DNA from: Phascolomyces articulosus
Lineage: Eukaryota; Mucoromycota; Mucoromycetes; Mucorales; Lichtheimiaceae
Reading direction: 5' to 3'
DNA: 64,000 bases
Assembly: GCA_025677815.1 (NCBI GenBank)
Contig: JAIXMP010000030.1
Location: forward strand, 434,001 to 498,000
Made by a program: the position numbers and the translations under genes. Positions 34,566 to 47,444 of the stretch are shown here, piece by piece (the stretch's first letter is position 1; each line of letters opens with the position of its first letter). The notes under the pieces are model-generated. The model searched no databases, was not told the DNA's origin, and worked only from the letters and a program-made list of their open reading frames with translations.

Positions 34566-37500
34566 GATTATTTGCTGTTAGAGTCAGCTATTAAGTAGGA
34601 GCTGTAGCCCTATTTGCTTGTCGTTGGATATATTTACATTTCTTTGTTTATAAGCAATATATGAAACTTTTAATATAGTATTATATTCCCTTTTAATCGT
34701 TTAGAGATAGCTGAACAATCAAAATCTCTTGTCATTTTGATTCATCGCATAATTGAACGTACAGATATTAATTATGTGGGGATCTCTATACGTACATTGT
34801 TGTTTATTTATTGTTACCCCTTTTCATAAATTCTTTGTTTTCTTTAACAATAAAAGATTATTGTTAACATTATCATCTTTCATCTTAACATTGTTTGTTA
34901 CACTTCTTGATGCATATATACTAACCCATTATTCTTTTATTACAATATCATTGGTCAAATTTTAGTGCTTTTGGAACTTTTACAATTGCCAATTCCCTTT
35001 TCCCTTTTCTCTTTTCTCTTTTGCTTATTAACTTTAGCAATATAACTTAACCCTTTTGTAGTTCTCACTATAGTTTAGTAGTAAATTAGTATCATATAAA
35101 TAGCCCTGAATTTTATATCAATAAAGAATCAAGTTCAGGAACTCATAAGTTCAGTTTTATTATTTTTATTATCAATAGCATTTCATCAAACTCTTATTTA
35201 TTTATTGTTGCTTCTGTTTATCCTTCAAGTGGATTCGGTGTAAACAAGAAGCGTCCCAAACTTGCTTTTGCAGGAATATGCACTTCAGAGGATAAAATTT
35301 TTTAAATGCCGCTAAATCCATTTCAATGCAATTTCATGTGAACCTGACATTTAAATGCATTCAAACGGTTTACTCCACCGTAAAATCCATTTAACAGTCG
35401 TATTACATCTTTACACATATTTACACACTATAATAAGTATTTAAACATCTTTTTATTGGTTTATTCCTCATTAAAATCATAAAAAAGTGTATTTATTACT
35501 TGGCATAATACTTTCGTGCCTTCTTATCGTTCAACATCGATCGTACATTAATTATTGCAATATTCTTCTCTACAATAACAGCAGCCATCACCTCTGCTCC
35601 TGATCACTTCGTGGTACGACAATATATATTAAACGAGAATAATGCTAGCACTAGCAAGTTCATTCGATCCTATTTACCTTGACAACCAAGGAATTAGCCA
35701 ATATGCATATATATTATACTAATTAACATCCAACATTAATTTTTCTATGATTTGCCTTCGCCCATTCTAAAGTCAATTCTTTATCAATGATCATATCAGC
35801 AACTATTCCAACTAAGGCTCATTTATTTATACATCGCGCGTCACACTTGCCTCGACCAAGTGATAACACCAACAGTTTTTGTAGCAATTAGTCTACTTTT
35901 ATATATTAAGATCAAGTGCTTGTACATCTTTATTTATTTGACTTATGGTTATATAACATGAAAATCATTCAAATATTATCCCATTGCGATATACTTTGAA
36001 GATGCACTATAAAACGATATAAAAGGTATGTTTTTTGTATAGACAAATGTTACATAATATACAAATGATACACCAATGGCTATTTATAAGTAGCTTCTTT
36101 GGGTTTCTTGGGTATCTTTCACAGGCAAAACAAAGCCCCTTTACGCTAATAAAATAAAAGAGATTAAACTATAGATTCATTGCTATTTGTAGTGTATGTC
36201 CCCTGACCACTCAATAGCACATAAATAATATAAAATTGCGATTGATAAATCTATCAAATGTGATTGGCAATAAAAAATAGGTTTTTTGGGGTACTTGATG
36301 TGGCTTCTTAATCTTGATATAAATCAAATTTTTGTGATGAGAAAAGCTATTTCTGTTAAAGTAACTACTGTTACTATTGTAACCATAAGCTCACTGATGA
36401 GCAGCTATTTATTATACTTGTGCTTTACGTAAGGGACCTTGTTTTGTTTAATTTGAAATTTAATTACTGTATCGTCTATATATAGATATGACATACACTA
36501 GTTAAAAAGCTACTCGCTGCTTATTATGAACATGTCAACTATAGTAAATAATCTTCTGTATATAGTTACGTTATTTCTTTTTGCATATAGTAAATCATCA
36601 ATGTATATTCATATTTTATAATTACAGTATGTTATGCACTCATAATAATAAACTTTTTCTTTTTACAAGACAGTGAATTTCAAAGTAACATATAGAACAC
36701 CATCAGCTTTCCTTCCGAGACACAATGTATCACCACGAGATGATTTGAATGGCTTTTATATTGTACGCAATAGAAGGATTTTAAATGAGAAGCAACAAGA
36801 ACCGGATAGTAGGGATAAGTTCCTGTTGGACTAAAGAAAATGTGAAATGGTATATTTCATCTTCTGAGAATCTTTATAGGTTGTAACCATGATTTGTTTT
36901 ATTATGTTCTTGGGCTTTATATTGAGTATGTTATAGTATTACATGGGCTTCATTATTTGTGATTTGTTTTTTTTGTTGGTGTAGCACAAGTAGTAAAATA
37001 AACTTTCTCTGTGTAATCTCTTTGTTACATCATTTTTTTTTCTGTGATTGAGCCTCAAACGCTTATTTGATACTTGTTGTAGAGTACGAATGCTCAGCCA
37101 CATATATAATTATAAGCATTTTGCTTCGTTTTTTTTTTATAAAGAGAGGAATCTTTACTGAAAGAAGGTAGAATATAATATACTCATCTAATTTCATGGG
37201 GCCATAAAAATAAGTTACTTCGTAACATTATGTGATATATGATTTTATATAAGCTCTCACGCTTTAAAAAAGTGTATTAAACCAAAAAAAAAAAACCCAT
37301 CAAATGCCAACTGTTGTTGTTTGGATTATCATTTGAAAAAAAAATCAGTGTTTCTTGTTGCCATGTTTCTTGTGCTCCCATGATTTATATATAAATATAC
37401 GAACTTGTTCTCGTGATTCTGTTACTATAGGAGCAACATATTTTATATAGTGATTATGACAAGCATCATCGGCATCATTATTATCCACTTTTAGGATAAG

Positions 37501-39089
37501 AAATGTGGGGCACAGTTCGGGTGGTCATCTAATGACATATTTATTCCATCATCCACCCAAAGAAATAGATTAAGAAAGAATATCTTATTGGTTATTGCTT
37601 CATTGCTAATAATGATGCGGACGCTAATAACGTAAGAGCACCATTACTTATCGCGATAGGTTTAAACAAAGAATTTACTCTGCTACTGATGGGTGTATTA
37701 AAATCCTGAAGATCGTCAGCCGATGTAGCCAAGCAGTTCTTGTCCTTCCTATATAATAGTTAATTTAACTTGAACACATGAAGTGTTTTATTTTGCAGTC
37801 AAGTAATAAATTTTAATTTGAAAAAGAAATTGTCAGTTCATAATCCATGTCATGCATCCATTTTATTACGAGCATATCATTATTATAACTATTTATTATT
37901 TGACATAATAGTTTTTTTTTTTTTTTTTTGGTATAATTATGAAATAATTAAATAATAAAATGGCCCCACAAATGTTTTTTTTTTGGGTAAACACGTGTAT
38001 ATAATTTTTTTTTGATTTAGTAAAGTGAATCCATATGTAATAACTTCAGGATCGTGGCCAAGTAAAATGGACCTAGTAGATATATAAAAAAAGTTAAATG
38101 ATTTTCCTTTTTATTTTGAGTTGTACTATATATCCAGGCAATACACGTACACACATACACACACATACACACATTCCCTCATTTATTTTCAATAAACTGC
38201 TAATTTCGGCATTTATTATTGAGTATGAACAAGTGGTAGCGGGCCCTTTCTCCTTCATGAAATTTCCTTCTTGGCGCGATCCATGCGGCAATCTCTCATA
38301 TGCATGCATAAATTATCAAAAAAGAGTATAAATATAAATATAAATGTGAGTAAACTGCAGCTGAAAATTAGTTACTAGGAGGAGCTGTCTCTAGATACAT
38401 CTGTCGTACTACCCTTGTACTTATAGAAATAAAATGTTACATTTGGCTTATTATTATTATTATTATTGTTATCATGATGAATTGTTATAAATATCAAAAT
38501 CACGATGCACATAGGGAAATTTAGCTTTAATTACTCGTTCATCTTCTGTCATACTACTACTCATCATGTATCAAAGCCACACAAAAAAGTAGCATATATA
38601 CTCACATTTATTTGTTCATAATCATTATTACATAATTGGATATGAATTGGATGATGCGTGACATCTTCATAAACAACAACAGTTATTATTATTATTATTA
38701 ACAAATAGTAGATGATAAACGGTTTTATATATATAATCAAGAGCAGATATGCCATAAATGGTACAAACAATTCTTCTTTTTTTTTTTGAGCGGATGAAAT
38801 GGTGATAGATTAGGAAAAAAAATAAGGGAGGAAAAAAACAAAGAGAGAGGAAGCAGGGATGATGATAATGATGAGCAAGGAGGTATTTTTGTTGTAGAAT
38901 GTCGGAAGATAACAGGGAGTAAAAGAAGTAACTTTTTTTTTCGACTTTTGAGGAAAGAACTGATATAACAATTTATAGGAGTGACGCTGAAGAAGAAGAT
39001 AAGGAGGAAGAATTATATAGATCCTATATTATTATTACGGCGTATATATATATAGAATGGAATAGTATTATAATTATATGAGTTGGTCC
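34566..39089. other. Gene-poor 4.5-kb region
   Basis: AT-rich DNA with homopolymers, a CA-type run near 38148-38172 and ATT microsatellites near 38450-38470. The only stretch that looks like protein is 36672-36834 on the plus strand, listed separately. No transposon ends or other genes were recognised. Confidence 0.45.
36672..36834 (+). pseudogene. Isolated exon-like coding stretch, unknown
   Basis: After a possible acceptor (…GACAG), an open frame encodes about 53 residues including TYRTPSAFLPRHNVSPRDDL and NGFYIVRNRRILNEKQQEPD, then a TAA. Its composition and lack of low-complexity bias suggest real protein, but no start codon, upstream exon or homology could be found. It may be the last exon of a lost gene. 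Confidence 0.25.
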
Positions 39090-39698
39090 CTATGAATAAT
39101 GATGAGGTGGCGGTGGCGGAGAAGTATAGGATGAACGATGATTAGGAATAGGATGGTATTGTTGATAATGATAATGTTGATGATGATCTGATGTTCGCTT
39201 TTGTTTTTTTGGTTGTTGTTGATGTTGTGGATGATAATCAGAATATTCTTCTTCCTGGATAGGTGAAGACACAATATTCATAATAGGAAGAGTTGTCATT
39301 GTATCAGATGCTCCGGGGGGACATGAACACATGGATTGAATTCGTTGTCGCTGAACACGTTGAGATAATAATCGGATTTTATCACTTGATACAACTCGAT
39401 CCACTTTGGCCTGCAATTCAGAATCGAGTTGATAATGTTTACTTGTATTTCGTACGGGAATGGTGAATCCACAATCTAAACTTGTTCTCACCGAACTAGT
39501 ATGCTCACGATAGTGGGATGGATTTTCTCGTTGTTGTTGTATTTGTTGCTGTTGATATTGTTGTTGTTGTGATAAAGGTTGTGCCCAGGACATTGTCCTT
39601 CGATTCTCACATTTTTCTGGTGTAGGGGATGTGGATGGTAGATACACCGCTGATTTTGGTCTTCGATGTTTTTGTAACCATTGATTTAAACTAGTCAT
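39090..39698 (-). CDS. Hypothetical protein, Gln/His/Pro-rich
   Basis: Single frame of 202 residues. The N-terminus (MTSLNQWLQKHRRPKSAVYL) is basic, followed by a Gln-rich stretch (QQQQYQQQQIQQQ), a more ordered middle (YQLDSELQAKVDRVVSSDKI, then RLLSQRVQRQRIQSM) that could form a short helix, and a His/Tyr/Pro-rich end (PPPPPHHYS). I do not recognise it. Composition suggests a largely disordered, perhaps nuclear or regulatory protein; that is inference. The ATG at 39698 is followed by normal coding bias. Confidence 0.6.
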   Translation of the reverse strand: MTSLNQWLQKHRRPKSAVYLPSTSPTPEKCENRRTMSWAQPLSQQQQYQQQQIQQQRENPSHYREHTSSVRTSLDCGFTIPVRNTSKHYQLDSELQAKVDRVVSSDKIRLLSQRVQRQRIQSMCSCPPGASDTMTTLPIMNIVSSPIQEEEYSDYHPQHQQQPKKQKRTSDHHQHYHYQQYHPIPNHRSSYTSPPPPPHHYS

Positions 39699-41118
39699 AG
39701 TTATATATTATTATAAAAAAAATGTAGTTGAAAAAAAAAAAGAAAGAAATAATTGAAAAACAAGAGGAGAAAAAAAAAGGATAAGAATGCAAAATATATA
39801 TCATCCATTTATATAAAATATATATTTTTTTGCGCTTACTATACTACGACTTTACTAGTAGGGTTTGTTGTCTGTTAGCCCTATTTTGTTCATTGGGGGG
39901 TTATAAAAAGTCAAGATTTTAGTGGGGGTCGATATAGTTATGCTAAATATAGCTCACCAATCATAATTTTTTCCTGCGCCTCAAAAAAAGGCATAGATTG
40001 TAAACTTCCTTTAGAACAAAAACTCTTCTGGTCAAGTTTGTTTTTGTTGTTCCGTTCAAAAGGTCAAATCTTAATTTCTGTAATATGTTATTTGCTAAAG
40101 TTATTAACAGATGTTCGTTCTTATTTCATTCATTGTCTATCTGTTTATAAAATGTCGTCTATAGTACAAGTATCATCATATAACACAAAGTGGCGCTGAT
40201 TTTGTTTTTTACTTATTCTAGTTGTTACTCTTCAGGAACTTTAATCTTCATAAACATATTTGATTGTTGAGTTGAATGACCCATTCCATCGGAATAGTCA
40301 TGTCTTGTTGTTAAGGTCGCGTGGTTTTTGTAGTATATTGAATGATGTAATCGTTCGAAGGAGAGGTTCAATCTATTACTTTTTTTCATCTTCCTCCGCC
40401 TTTACTACAGCGGGCATTGAGTTTTTTCTGGTGCCTGAACCGAAGAATCTTAAAGTATGTGTTACAAGAAAAAAAACATCACTTAATTAAAAAAACGACA
40501 ACCCGAGTATAAGTAGGACAACATATAACTCATTCAATTCATCATCAAAGACTAATAAACTGATAACTTGCGCCTTGATGTGCAACACACTAAATAATTA
40601 TTCATCATATCTCTGTTTGATGATCAATCAATACAAAATAAAAGATAACGAATCTCTCTTGATTAAAATCATTTATTTCTATTACTATGCGACAGTTCGG
40701 TTCTTTGTAGCATACCTTGCTTAAATATGAGTTATGGTATTACTTCTATTGTGAATGGCAATGTTCTCAGTTGCACCATTCCGACTTGTTATACATACAT
40801 TGTTGGAATCAGTTTTGTTCATCTTTGAGCACGAGGTTGATGGTAATAGAAACAAATACACTAAAGAAAATTTGTTGATTGTGTGGCGCATGAACAAGTT
40901 TAAAATTGTAATTTGATAAATTATATAAAACTTTCTTTTTAATAATAGTAACTTCTGTATATTAGTTATGATTGATTTTCTTGTATCCTATTTTACTTTT
41001 ATTTTTTTGTTTTGTATTATGTGTATATATAACGAAGATGAAGAAGAACAGAGAGTGAGGAGGAGAAATGGAATGATAATATGAGACGAATGATGATAAA
41101 TACATTATATATATAATT
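39699..41118. other. Gene-free stretch
   Basis: It lies upstream of the 39.1-39.7 kb gene and downstream of the IF-2 gene. Nothing beyond AT-rich intergenic DNA was seen. The plus-strand frame at 40260-40490 has no support. Confidence 0.45.
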
Positions 41119-44100
41119 TTACAATTTTTGTTTGGTTTCTATGGTTTGTATACTTTGAATAACATCACCGGCCTTAAAGTCTGTAAATCCTTCAAATGAC
41201 ATGCCACATTCTAAGCCCTTCTTTGCTTCTGTAATATCCTTCTTGACTTGCCGTAATGCATCTAATTCACCTTCCCACACAGGTTTCTTGTCCCGCAAGA
41301 TGCGAACGCGTCCATTTCTTTGGATAGCACCATTGGTAACGCGGCAGCCAGCCACCGCGCGTGTTTCACGACCTTTAATACTAATATCAAAGATTTGTAA
41401 AATAGAAGCTTCGCCTACAACTTGTGTAGTAATAATAGGTGGGAGCATATCACCCAGCTGATCCTTGACTTCTTCCAATAGTTTATAAATAACGGAGTAT
41501 GATCGAACGGTGACACCGCGTTTACCTGCTTCTGCTTGAATCTTTTTATCGGCCTTCACATTAAACCCAATAACATTGCCTTCACAGGCAGCTGCAAGTT
41601 GCACATCACCTTCAGTAATATTACCAACTCCACTCTCAACTACTTTAACTTGAATTTGTTTGTTCCGTAAACCATTCAAACAATCAACAACAGCTTCTAC
41701 TGTTCCACTCACATCACCTAGTAATCATAGATCAAGAAACCAATAGTTAAAAAATGAACCGTGTTTGATAAATAAAAAAGGATTAAAAATAGGAAACACA
41801 AAAAAAAAACTATTTACCTTTCACAACAGCTCGGTATTCAAGAATATCATCTTTCTTTTCGGTGTTTTCTTCTTCTTCTTTTGATGATTGAACTGCACTC
41901 AGACGTTTACCTAATGATTCAGGTTGAGTATCGATCAATCCTTTATGGAACATATACATTTCTTTCTTGTATTCTCGTTCAATTAAACGTTCTTGTTCCA
42001 ATTGTTCACGTTGGTGGCGACGTTTTTCATTAATCACTTGCAAGTCTTTGAGTTGTTGATCTCGTTGTTGACGTGCTTTACGATTATCAACGACTGTTTT
42101 GGCAGTGCCCTAATTATAGATTTATTAATATATCAAGTCAATTACCAATTTTCAGTTTCCTCTCTCTCTCTCATCATTCCGATTGATAATGCGTCAAAAA
42201 CCTAAAACAAAGTTTTTTTTTTTTTTTTTTTTTTGCTTCGCCCTTTTGTACCACTTTTGTGATTTTTTTTTTTACTAACCTCGTCCGGTGCTTGCAACAT
42301 TTCATCGCCCGCTGTAGGTACTTCTTTCCATCCGATCACCTTGACAGGTGTACCAGGTAATGCTTGCTTGACAGGACGTCCTTGATGATCCGTCATGGAT
42401 CGGACACGACACCAAGTTTGTCCAGCAACCACAGTGGAACCAGGTTTTAATGTACCACGATGTACCAATACAGTTGCTACATTACCTCGACCTTTTTCTA
42501 CCTGGGATTCAATTACCACACCTTCGGCTCCATTGTCACATTCAGCTTTCAATTCAAGAATTTCAGACAAGGTGGAAATCGTTTCCTCCAATTGTTCCAA
42601 ATTTTGACCTGTCAATCCAGATACTTCTACAGCAGGTACATCTCCTCCAATTTCTTCCAAATGAACATTGTATCGAGCTAATTCTTGCTTGACCTTGGAA
42701 GGATCCACACCTGGCTTGTCACATTTGTTGATGGCAACGACAATAGGAACATTGGCAAGTTGGGCATGTTCAATGGCTTCTTGTGTTTGTGGCATCACAC
42801 CATCATCAGCAGCAACGACTAATACAACAATGTCAGTGACTTGAGCTCCACGTGCTCGCATTGAAGAAAAGGCAGCGTGTCCTGGGGTATCCAAGAAAGT
42901 AATACTCTTTTTTGATGGAAGTTGAACTAATATACGAATTTGTTTATTATTATTATTTGGATTCTTCACTCCTCTCTCTATCTTTATGTTTATGTTTCTT
43001 ACCAGAAAATGCACCAATGTGTTGAGTAATTCCTCCTGCTTCACCTGCAGCCACTGATGTTTTACGTAATGTATCCAATAATGTTGTTTTACCGTGATCA
43101 ACATGTCCCATAATGGTTACAACTGGAGGACGTGGTCGTAATGCATTTGGATCAGTAGGTGGAGGTCTGGGATAAAGATCAAGTGCTTGTCGTTCATCAA
43201 CAATTGGATTCATATCCAATTGCATAGCAATCAAACTTGATTCATCAGCCGAGAGCACTATAGATAAGTAGATAACGCGTTCAATTCCTGCATCTAATAT
43301 CTTCTACCCTTTCATATATATACATATCCAAGCTGAAACTTACTGCGATCATGCGAAGGATTATCCATTTCTAACTCCTCCATCGTTTGCAATGCCTGTT
43401 CTAAAATAATTTGGAATAACAAATTTCAATAAACATCTTTCTCTTCAAATATAGAATCTATAATAACAAAACCAATAAAACCTTTTTTCTTTGCTCTATG
43501 ACATCCTAATCCCATCATTATAATTTACCTAATCGGATACCAAGGATACGTGATAAATTGGCAACATTAATGATTTCTGGGATATAAACATCACGCGTCT
43601 GTTTTTCAGCTTGAGCTGCCTTCTTTTGCTTTGCACGAAGTTTTTGCATTTCCACTTCTTCTTGTTTCATCAATAAAGCCATTTCCTCTTCACGCTTTTT
43701 ACGTTCTTTTCGTTGATTTGCTGATTCAGTAGGAGGTTTTTTGCCCCTTTGTCCACCTGCCATTCTAGATCCACCTGCTTCTGGTCTTTTATTTCTTGTT
43801 ACTTGTTCTTGTTTCTTTTCAAGATCGGCAGGGCGTGTCCAATCACGTTTCTCGGGAACTGATCGACGTTGAGACGTATTGACATTCTTTTTAGCATCGG
43901 GTCTATTCTTGGCAGAATCAGGTTTACGAGCCCAATTCGTTTTAGAGATTTTGTTGTCATTGTTTTTTTTTGACAAGGGTCGACCAAGTACTGGTTGTCC
44001 AAGTGATCCACCACCACTTCCACCTGTGGCACTATTTCGTAAGATATGTGTTTGACTTAATAAACGTTGTTGCTGTCGTTGTAATGTCGTAGTCAATGGA

Positions 44101-44141
44101 GAGAACCTCGAACCATAAAGAAATAATCGTTGTCCATTCAT
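41119..44141 (-). CDS. IFM1: Mitochondrial translation initiation factor IF-2
   Basis: Six exons: 43529-44141, 43344-43400, 43003-43257, 42280-42926, 41818-42109, 41119-41717 (820 residues). It is a bacterial-type IF-2 GTPase that places initiator tRNA on the mitochondrial small ribosomal subunit. The first about 40 residues are rich in Arg, Ser and Leu without acids, a typical matrix-targeting signal. A long basic linker follows, then an IF2 N-terminal segment ([17 protein letters not shown]). The G domain shows G1 GHVDHGKT, G3 DTPGH and G4 NKCD. Domain II ([19 protein letters not shown]), IF-2 domain 3 (VDCLNGL...VGNITEGDV) and domain IV ([10 protein letters not shown]...[14 protein letters not shown]) complete it. 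The gene ends at 41119. It is divergent from RPP1 with 149 bp between start codons. Confidence 0.95.
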
Positions 44142-44290
44142 TTTTTTTTCACTGTTATTATTTTTTGGAAACGGGTGGCGAAAAAAAGGTCAACAACAAC
44201 AAAAAAAATACAACATATGCAATAATCGGATTATATAATTTTTTTCTAAATTCCTGCTTTGCTCTTTATTTTTTATTTTTTATTTTTGAC
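44142..44290. promoter_or_regulatory. Compact bidirectional promoter, IFM1 / RPP1
   Basis: Only 149 bp separate the start codon of the IF-2 gene (minus) from that of the RNase P subunit gene (plus). Both promoters and both 5' UTRs must fit or overlap here. The stretch is A/T-rich with poly-A and poly-T runs; no TATA element can be singled out. Confidence 0.6.
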
Positions 44291-45620
44291 ATGTTTTATG
44301 ACTTTAATATTCCCTATCCAAAGCATCCTAATCAAGAAGATCTCGAACGATTAGATAGAATTTTATCACGGATACAATCTAGTATGTGCTCTTCTCTACT
44401 CCAATGAAGGGAATTAAGATATAAAATGAAATATTTGAGAGTTAAATAGCTTTTTTTTTTCTTTTTTTTTTTTTTTGTAAAAAAAATAGTTCAACATGGT
44501 GTTGTCGCTTTCAATGTCTCTACGTCTGAACCATTTACTTCAAAAGCTGTCGAGGTAATATTATTTTTTAAATATGGCATTAATGGAAGAAACAATGTTA
44601 ATCAATTGCCCATTGTTATTATTATTATTTATAATTTAGCCAATCAAACTCGATCAGTTCAAACGCGACGGCATTCAACTTTTAACACGTGTTACTATTG
44701 AAGCTGAAGATACAAAGAAAAACTATCAAATGGTATATTTTATGAGCGAATGAAAAAGGATGAGATAATAGATAGACTTGTTCATTATAATAGATAACTT
44801 AAAGAATGATATTCTTTTAGGTATTGACCAATGCGGCCAATCAATCAGTTGATATCCTTGCCGCTCGACCTTTAACATTGGATGCTGCCAAACACACCTG
44901 TCAAAATCACGATGTAGATATTATCTCTATCAATTGTGCATTAAAACGCGTCATACCAAATCATGCTACTATTCAAGTTGCTATTTCTAGAGGGGTCTTT
45001 TTTGAAATTTGCTATGCACAGTCATTTCATTGTACGTTTTTTTTTTCGTATTGTGATCAGAATATATATGAACTGGAGATATTATATTTTTCTGACATTT
45101 GAATTCAATTAGGCAAGGAACGTGCATTATTCTTCACCAATGTGAAAAGACTTGTTGAAGTAACACGAGGAAATAATTTGATTTTTTCAAGTGAAGCATT
45201 ACGTGCTTTGGATATACGACAGCCATCCGATTTACGAATGCTGTAAGTCTTTATATATTTATATTAGGTTTAACATACTATTATGTATTAATAATAATTG
45301 TTTCTAGTGGACTATTATTTGGTTTACGACGTGATCAAGTGGAAGCTGCTGTTGGACATAATTATCAACGAGTCTTATTAAAAGCTGGTATGTTAAATTG
45401 CGATAAAATTATTGGGCGTTTTTTCCATAATGGGTATACTTAAATACGTATAAATATAGAAACAAGAAAATCAACAGTGAATGGTACAATCCGTGTTGAT
45501 ATGAAGATACCCGAAGGTGTAGCACCATCCAATACTACTGATAATGATAATAAACGTAAAAGAGAACAAGATAATCCAAAAACAGAATCAAAAAAGAAAA
45601 AGAAGGGAAAGAAACAATAA
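44291..45620 (+). CDS. RPP1: RNase P / RNase MRP protein subunit p30 (RPP1)
   Basis: Seven exons: 44291-44381, 44490-44554, 44640-44732, 44821-45031, 45113-45242, 45308-45387, 45460-45620 (276 residues). The protein is the Rpp30/Rpp1 TIM-barrel subunit of the ribozymes that trim tRNA 5' leaders and process pre-rRNA in the nucleus/nucleolus. Recognisable are the start FYDFNIPYP, strand-helix units DILAARPLTLDAAKHTCQNH and DIISINCALKRVIPNHATIQ, RGVFFEICYAQSF (the G-x-x-F-E-I-C-Y motif), NLIFSSEALRALDIRQPSDL, and the LGLLFGLRRDQVEAAVGHNY end. The tail is strongly basic (KRKREQ...KKKKKGKKQ), suited to RNA binding. Frame continuity across all six introns supports the model. Confidence 0.94.
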
Positions 45621-45787
45621 ATAATATTATACAAACATTTTTTACATTTCCATTATTCAATACATTCATCCACCCCAATATCAATCAATCAATCAATCAT
45701 CCATTATATTTGTATAAATATCACACTATTTTCTTGTGAATATATAGTAACCCTTCCTTTTTATTTTTATCAATATTTATTCAAATT

Positions 45788-46837
45788 TTATTCATTTATC
45801 ATCAAAGCGCGTAAATCGCTTTGTAAACAAGAAACCATTTCATCTTTTTCTCGTAATTTTGTACAAAGTTCATCATGTCGTTGTTGTAACTCTCGGTATC
45901 GTATTGCCGAGCCCTCTTGCTCCTTGTGTAACGCGCTGATTTCTTGAAAAAGGATCTGCAACTTGCGTTCGTATGTTACAACTGTGTCGCTTGTTTCCTG
46001 AGTGTGGGCACGATGATGATGATAGTACTCCTCACCCCCTCGAGAATGACTATGTGTCGTAGTATTACTACTACCACCACTACTATTATGACTACCATGA
46101 TCATCATCACTCATGGTTGTAGTTACTGCGTCAGCATGATGATAACTACTATCAAAACTACTTTGACTACTTTTTGATAATGGTGTTGGTGTGGATGAAG
46201 AGAGTACCATGTTACGGAGCAGTGTTACCATGCGTTTTAAATGTTGTACTTCCCTTTCAAGTTTTTCTTCCCGTAAAACCATTGTACTGGTATGATGATA
46301 ATTTTTTTCTTGTGTCATAAGTAAAGTGCTACTTCTTTGTTGATGCTGTGAAAGGTAGTATTCTAATAACTCTTGTCGTCGATGTTGGATGCTGTTGGGA
46401 TTATTACTGTTGTTTCCCTCATCATATTTATTTTCGTCATTTATTTCTTCTTGTTCCTCCGGATGCTGTACTTGCTGCCCCTGTTGTTGTAGCATATTAG
46501 CATCAGCTTCAGTTACTATACGACCTCGTCGTCTCAGTGTAGGCATTGTTGTTGCTGGAGACCATGTTGATAATTTCTTGTATTTTTTTGAAGATTGGGG
46601 TGTACCAAGAATAGGACCTTCTAATATTTCATCCATAGAAGACCGTCGTTGGTGTTTTCGATGAAATACTAAAGCCCCATTTGCTTTTATTTGATGAAAA
46701 TAATGTTGAGGCTGTTCGTGATGTTGTTCATCATGTTTATATGATGATCTTATCTTTTTTCTACTATGCTGATGATGATATGAAGAAGTTGGTGGTTGCT
46801 CAGTTCTTTGTTTTAATCGAAAAAAATTAAGACGCAT
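45788..46837 (-). CDS. Hypothetical coiled-coil protein
   Basis: An intronless frame of 349 residues from the ATG at 46837. The frame is open to 46930, but the extra residues are a hydrophobic run encoded by T/A-rich DNA that looks like 5' UTR. The first half is His/Gln/Arg-rich and probably disordered. Two heptad-type segments follow: REEKLEREVQHLKRMVTLLR at about residue 220, and a longer C-terminal coiled coil (about 290-349) with YERKLQILFQEISALHKEQE and RELQQRHDELCTKLREKDEM. A Ser/Thr/His/Asp-rich linker separates them. Nothing identifies its function; it may be a cytoskeletal or vesicle scaffold. It converges with RPP1 (167 bp between stops). Confidence 0.65.
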   Translation of the reverse strand: MRLNFFRLKQRTEQPPTSSYHHQHSRKKIRSSYKHDEQHHEQPQHYFHQIKANGALVFHRKHQRRSSMDEILEGPILGTPQSSKKYKKLSTWSPATTMPTLRRRGRIVTEADANMLQQQGQQVQHPEEQEEINDENKYDEGNNSNNPNSIQHRRQELLEYYLSQHQQRSSTLLMTQEKNYHHTSTMVLREEKLEREVQHLKRMVTLLRNMVLSSSTPTPLSKSSQSSFDSSYHHADAVTTTMSDDDHGSHNSSGGSSNTTTHSHSRGGEEYYHHHRAHTQETSDTVVTYERKLQILFQEISALHKEQEGSAIRYRELQQRHDELCTKLREKDEMVSCLQSDLRALMINE

Positions 46838-47444
46838 TTTCTTTGTTGATTTGTTGTTGATTTGAGATGAAAAAAAAAGTGAAAGAAAGAAAGAAGTTAA
46901 AATAAATAAACAAGTTATGTAATTTATCATTACCCGTCAAACCGACAGCATTCATACAAAACAAAACACATGTTTGTTTAAACAAACAATTCATTGTGGC
47001 GCAAAGAAGCATTTCCAACCATCAATTTGTACAACTTAGCATACCAAATATATTTTTTCGGTCGCATGACTATTTGCGTGGTTGATCTTTACTAAATCTT
47101 TGGGGGATAGGGGGAGAAGTGACCCAATCCACACTTCTGGGTAAATTTATGTTGAAATTAACAATACACATCGGTTATTTTATAGAATCAACCAAGAGAA
47201 CTGTTGCTGAATATGTTGGTTTCAAAAATGGTGCTATAACTATATCAATGGATGGGGGAATGACCTCCTATGGGGATAAATGTTATATTTTATCAATTCT
47301 CCATTATATACACTTATTAACTAATCCCAATTCACCTAAAATATCTGGGAGGATCCCCATTCTCATTCATGCAACCCACCCCATATCATTTTTTTGATAT
47401 GTTCAAAAAGAAAACAATCAAGTAGGAAAAAAGTAATATTGTAT
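46838..47444. other. Intergenic stretch
   Basis: Presumed promoter region of the coiled-coil gene and 3' region of the metaxin gene. A 92-codon plus-strand frame at 47119-47397 shows no family features or splice context, and I did not accept it. Confidence 0.45.

Noticed and set aside
46838..46930. Upstream start giving a signal-peptide-like N-terminus to the coiled-coil protein
   Set aside because: The extra 31 residues come from a T/A-rich stretch typical of 5' UTRs here; the next ATG begins normal coding composition. Not excluded completely.
47119..47397. 92-codon plus-strand frame as a gene
   Set aside because: No motif, no splice context and it overlaps presumed regulatory DNA of neighbours; composition resembles random AT-rich sequence.
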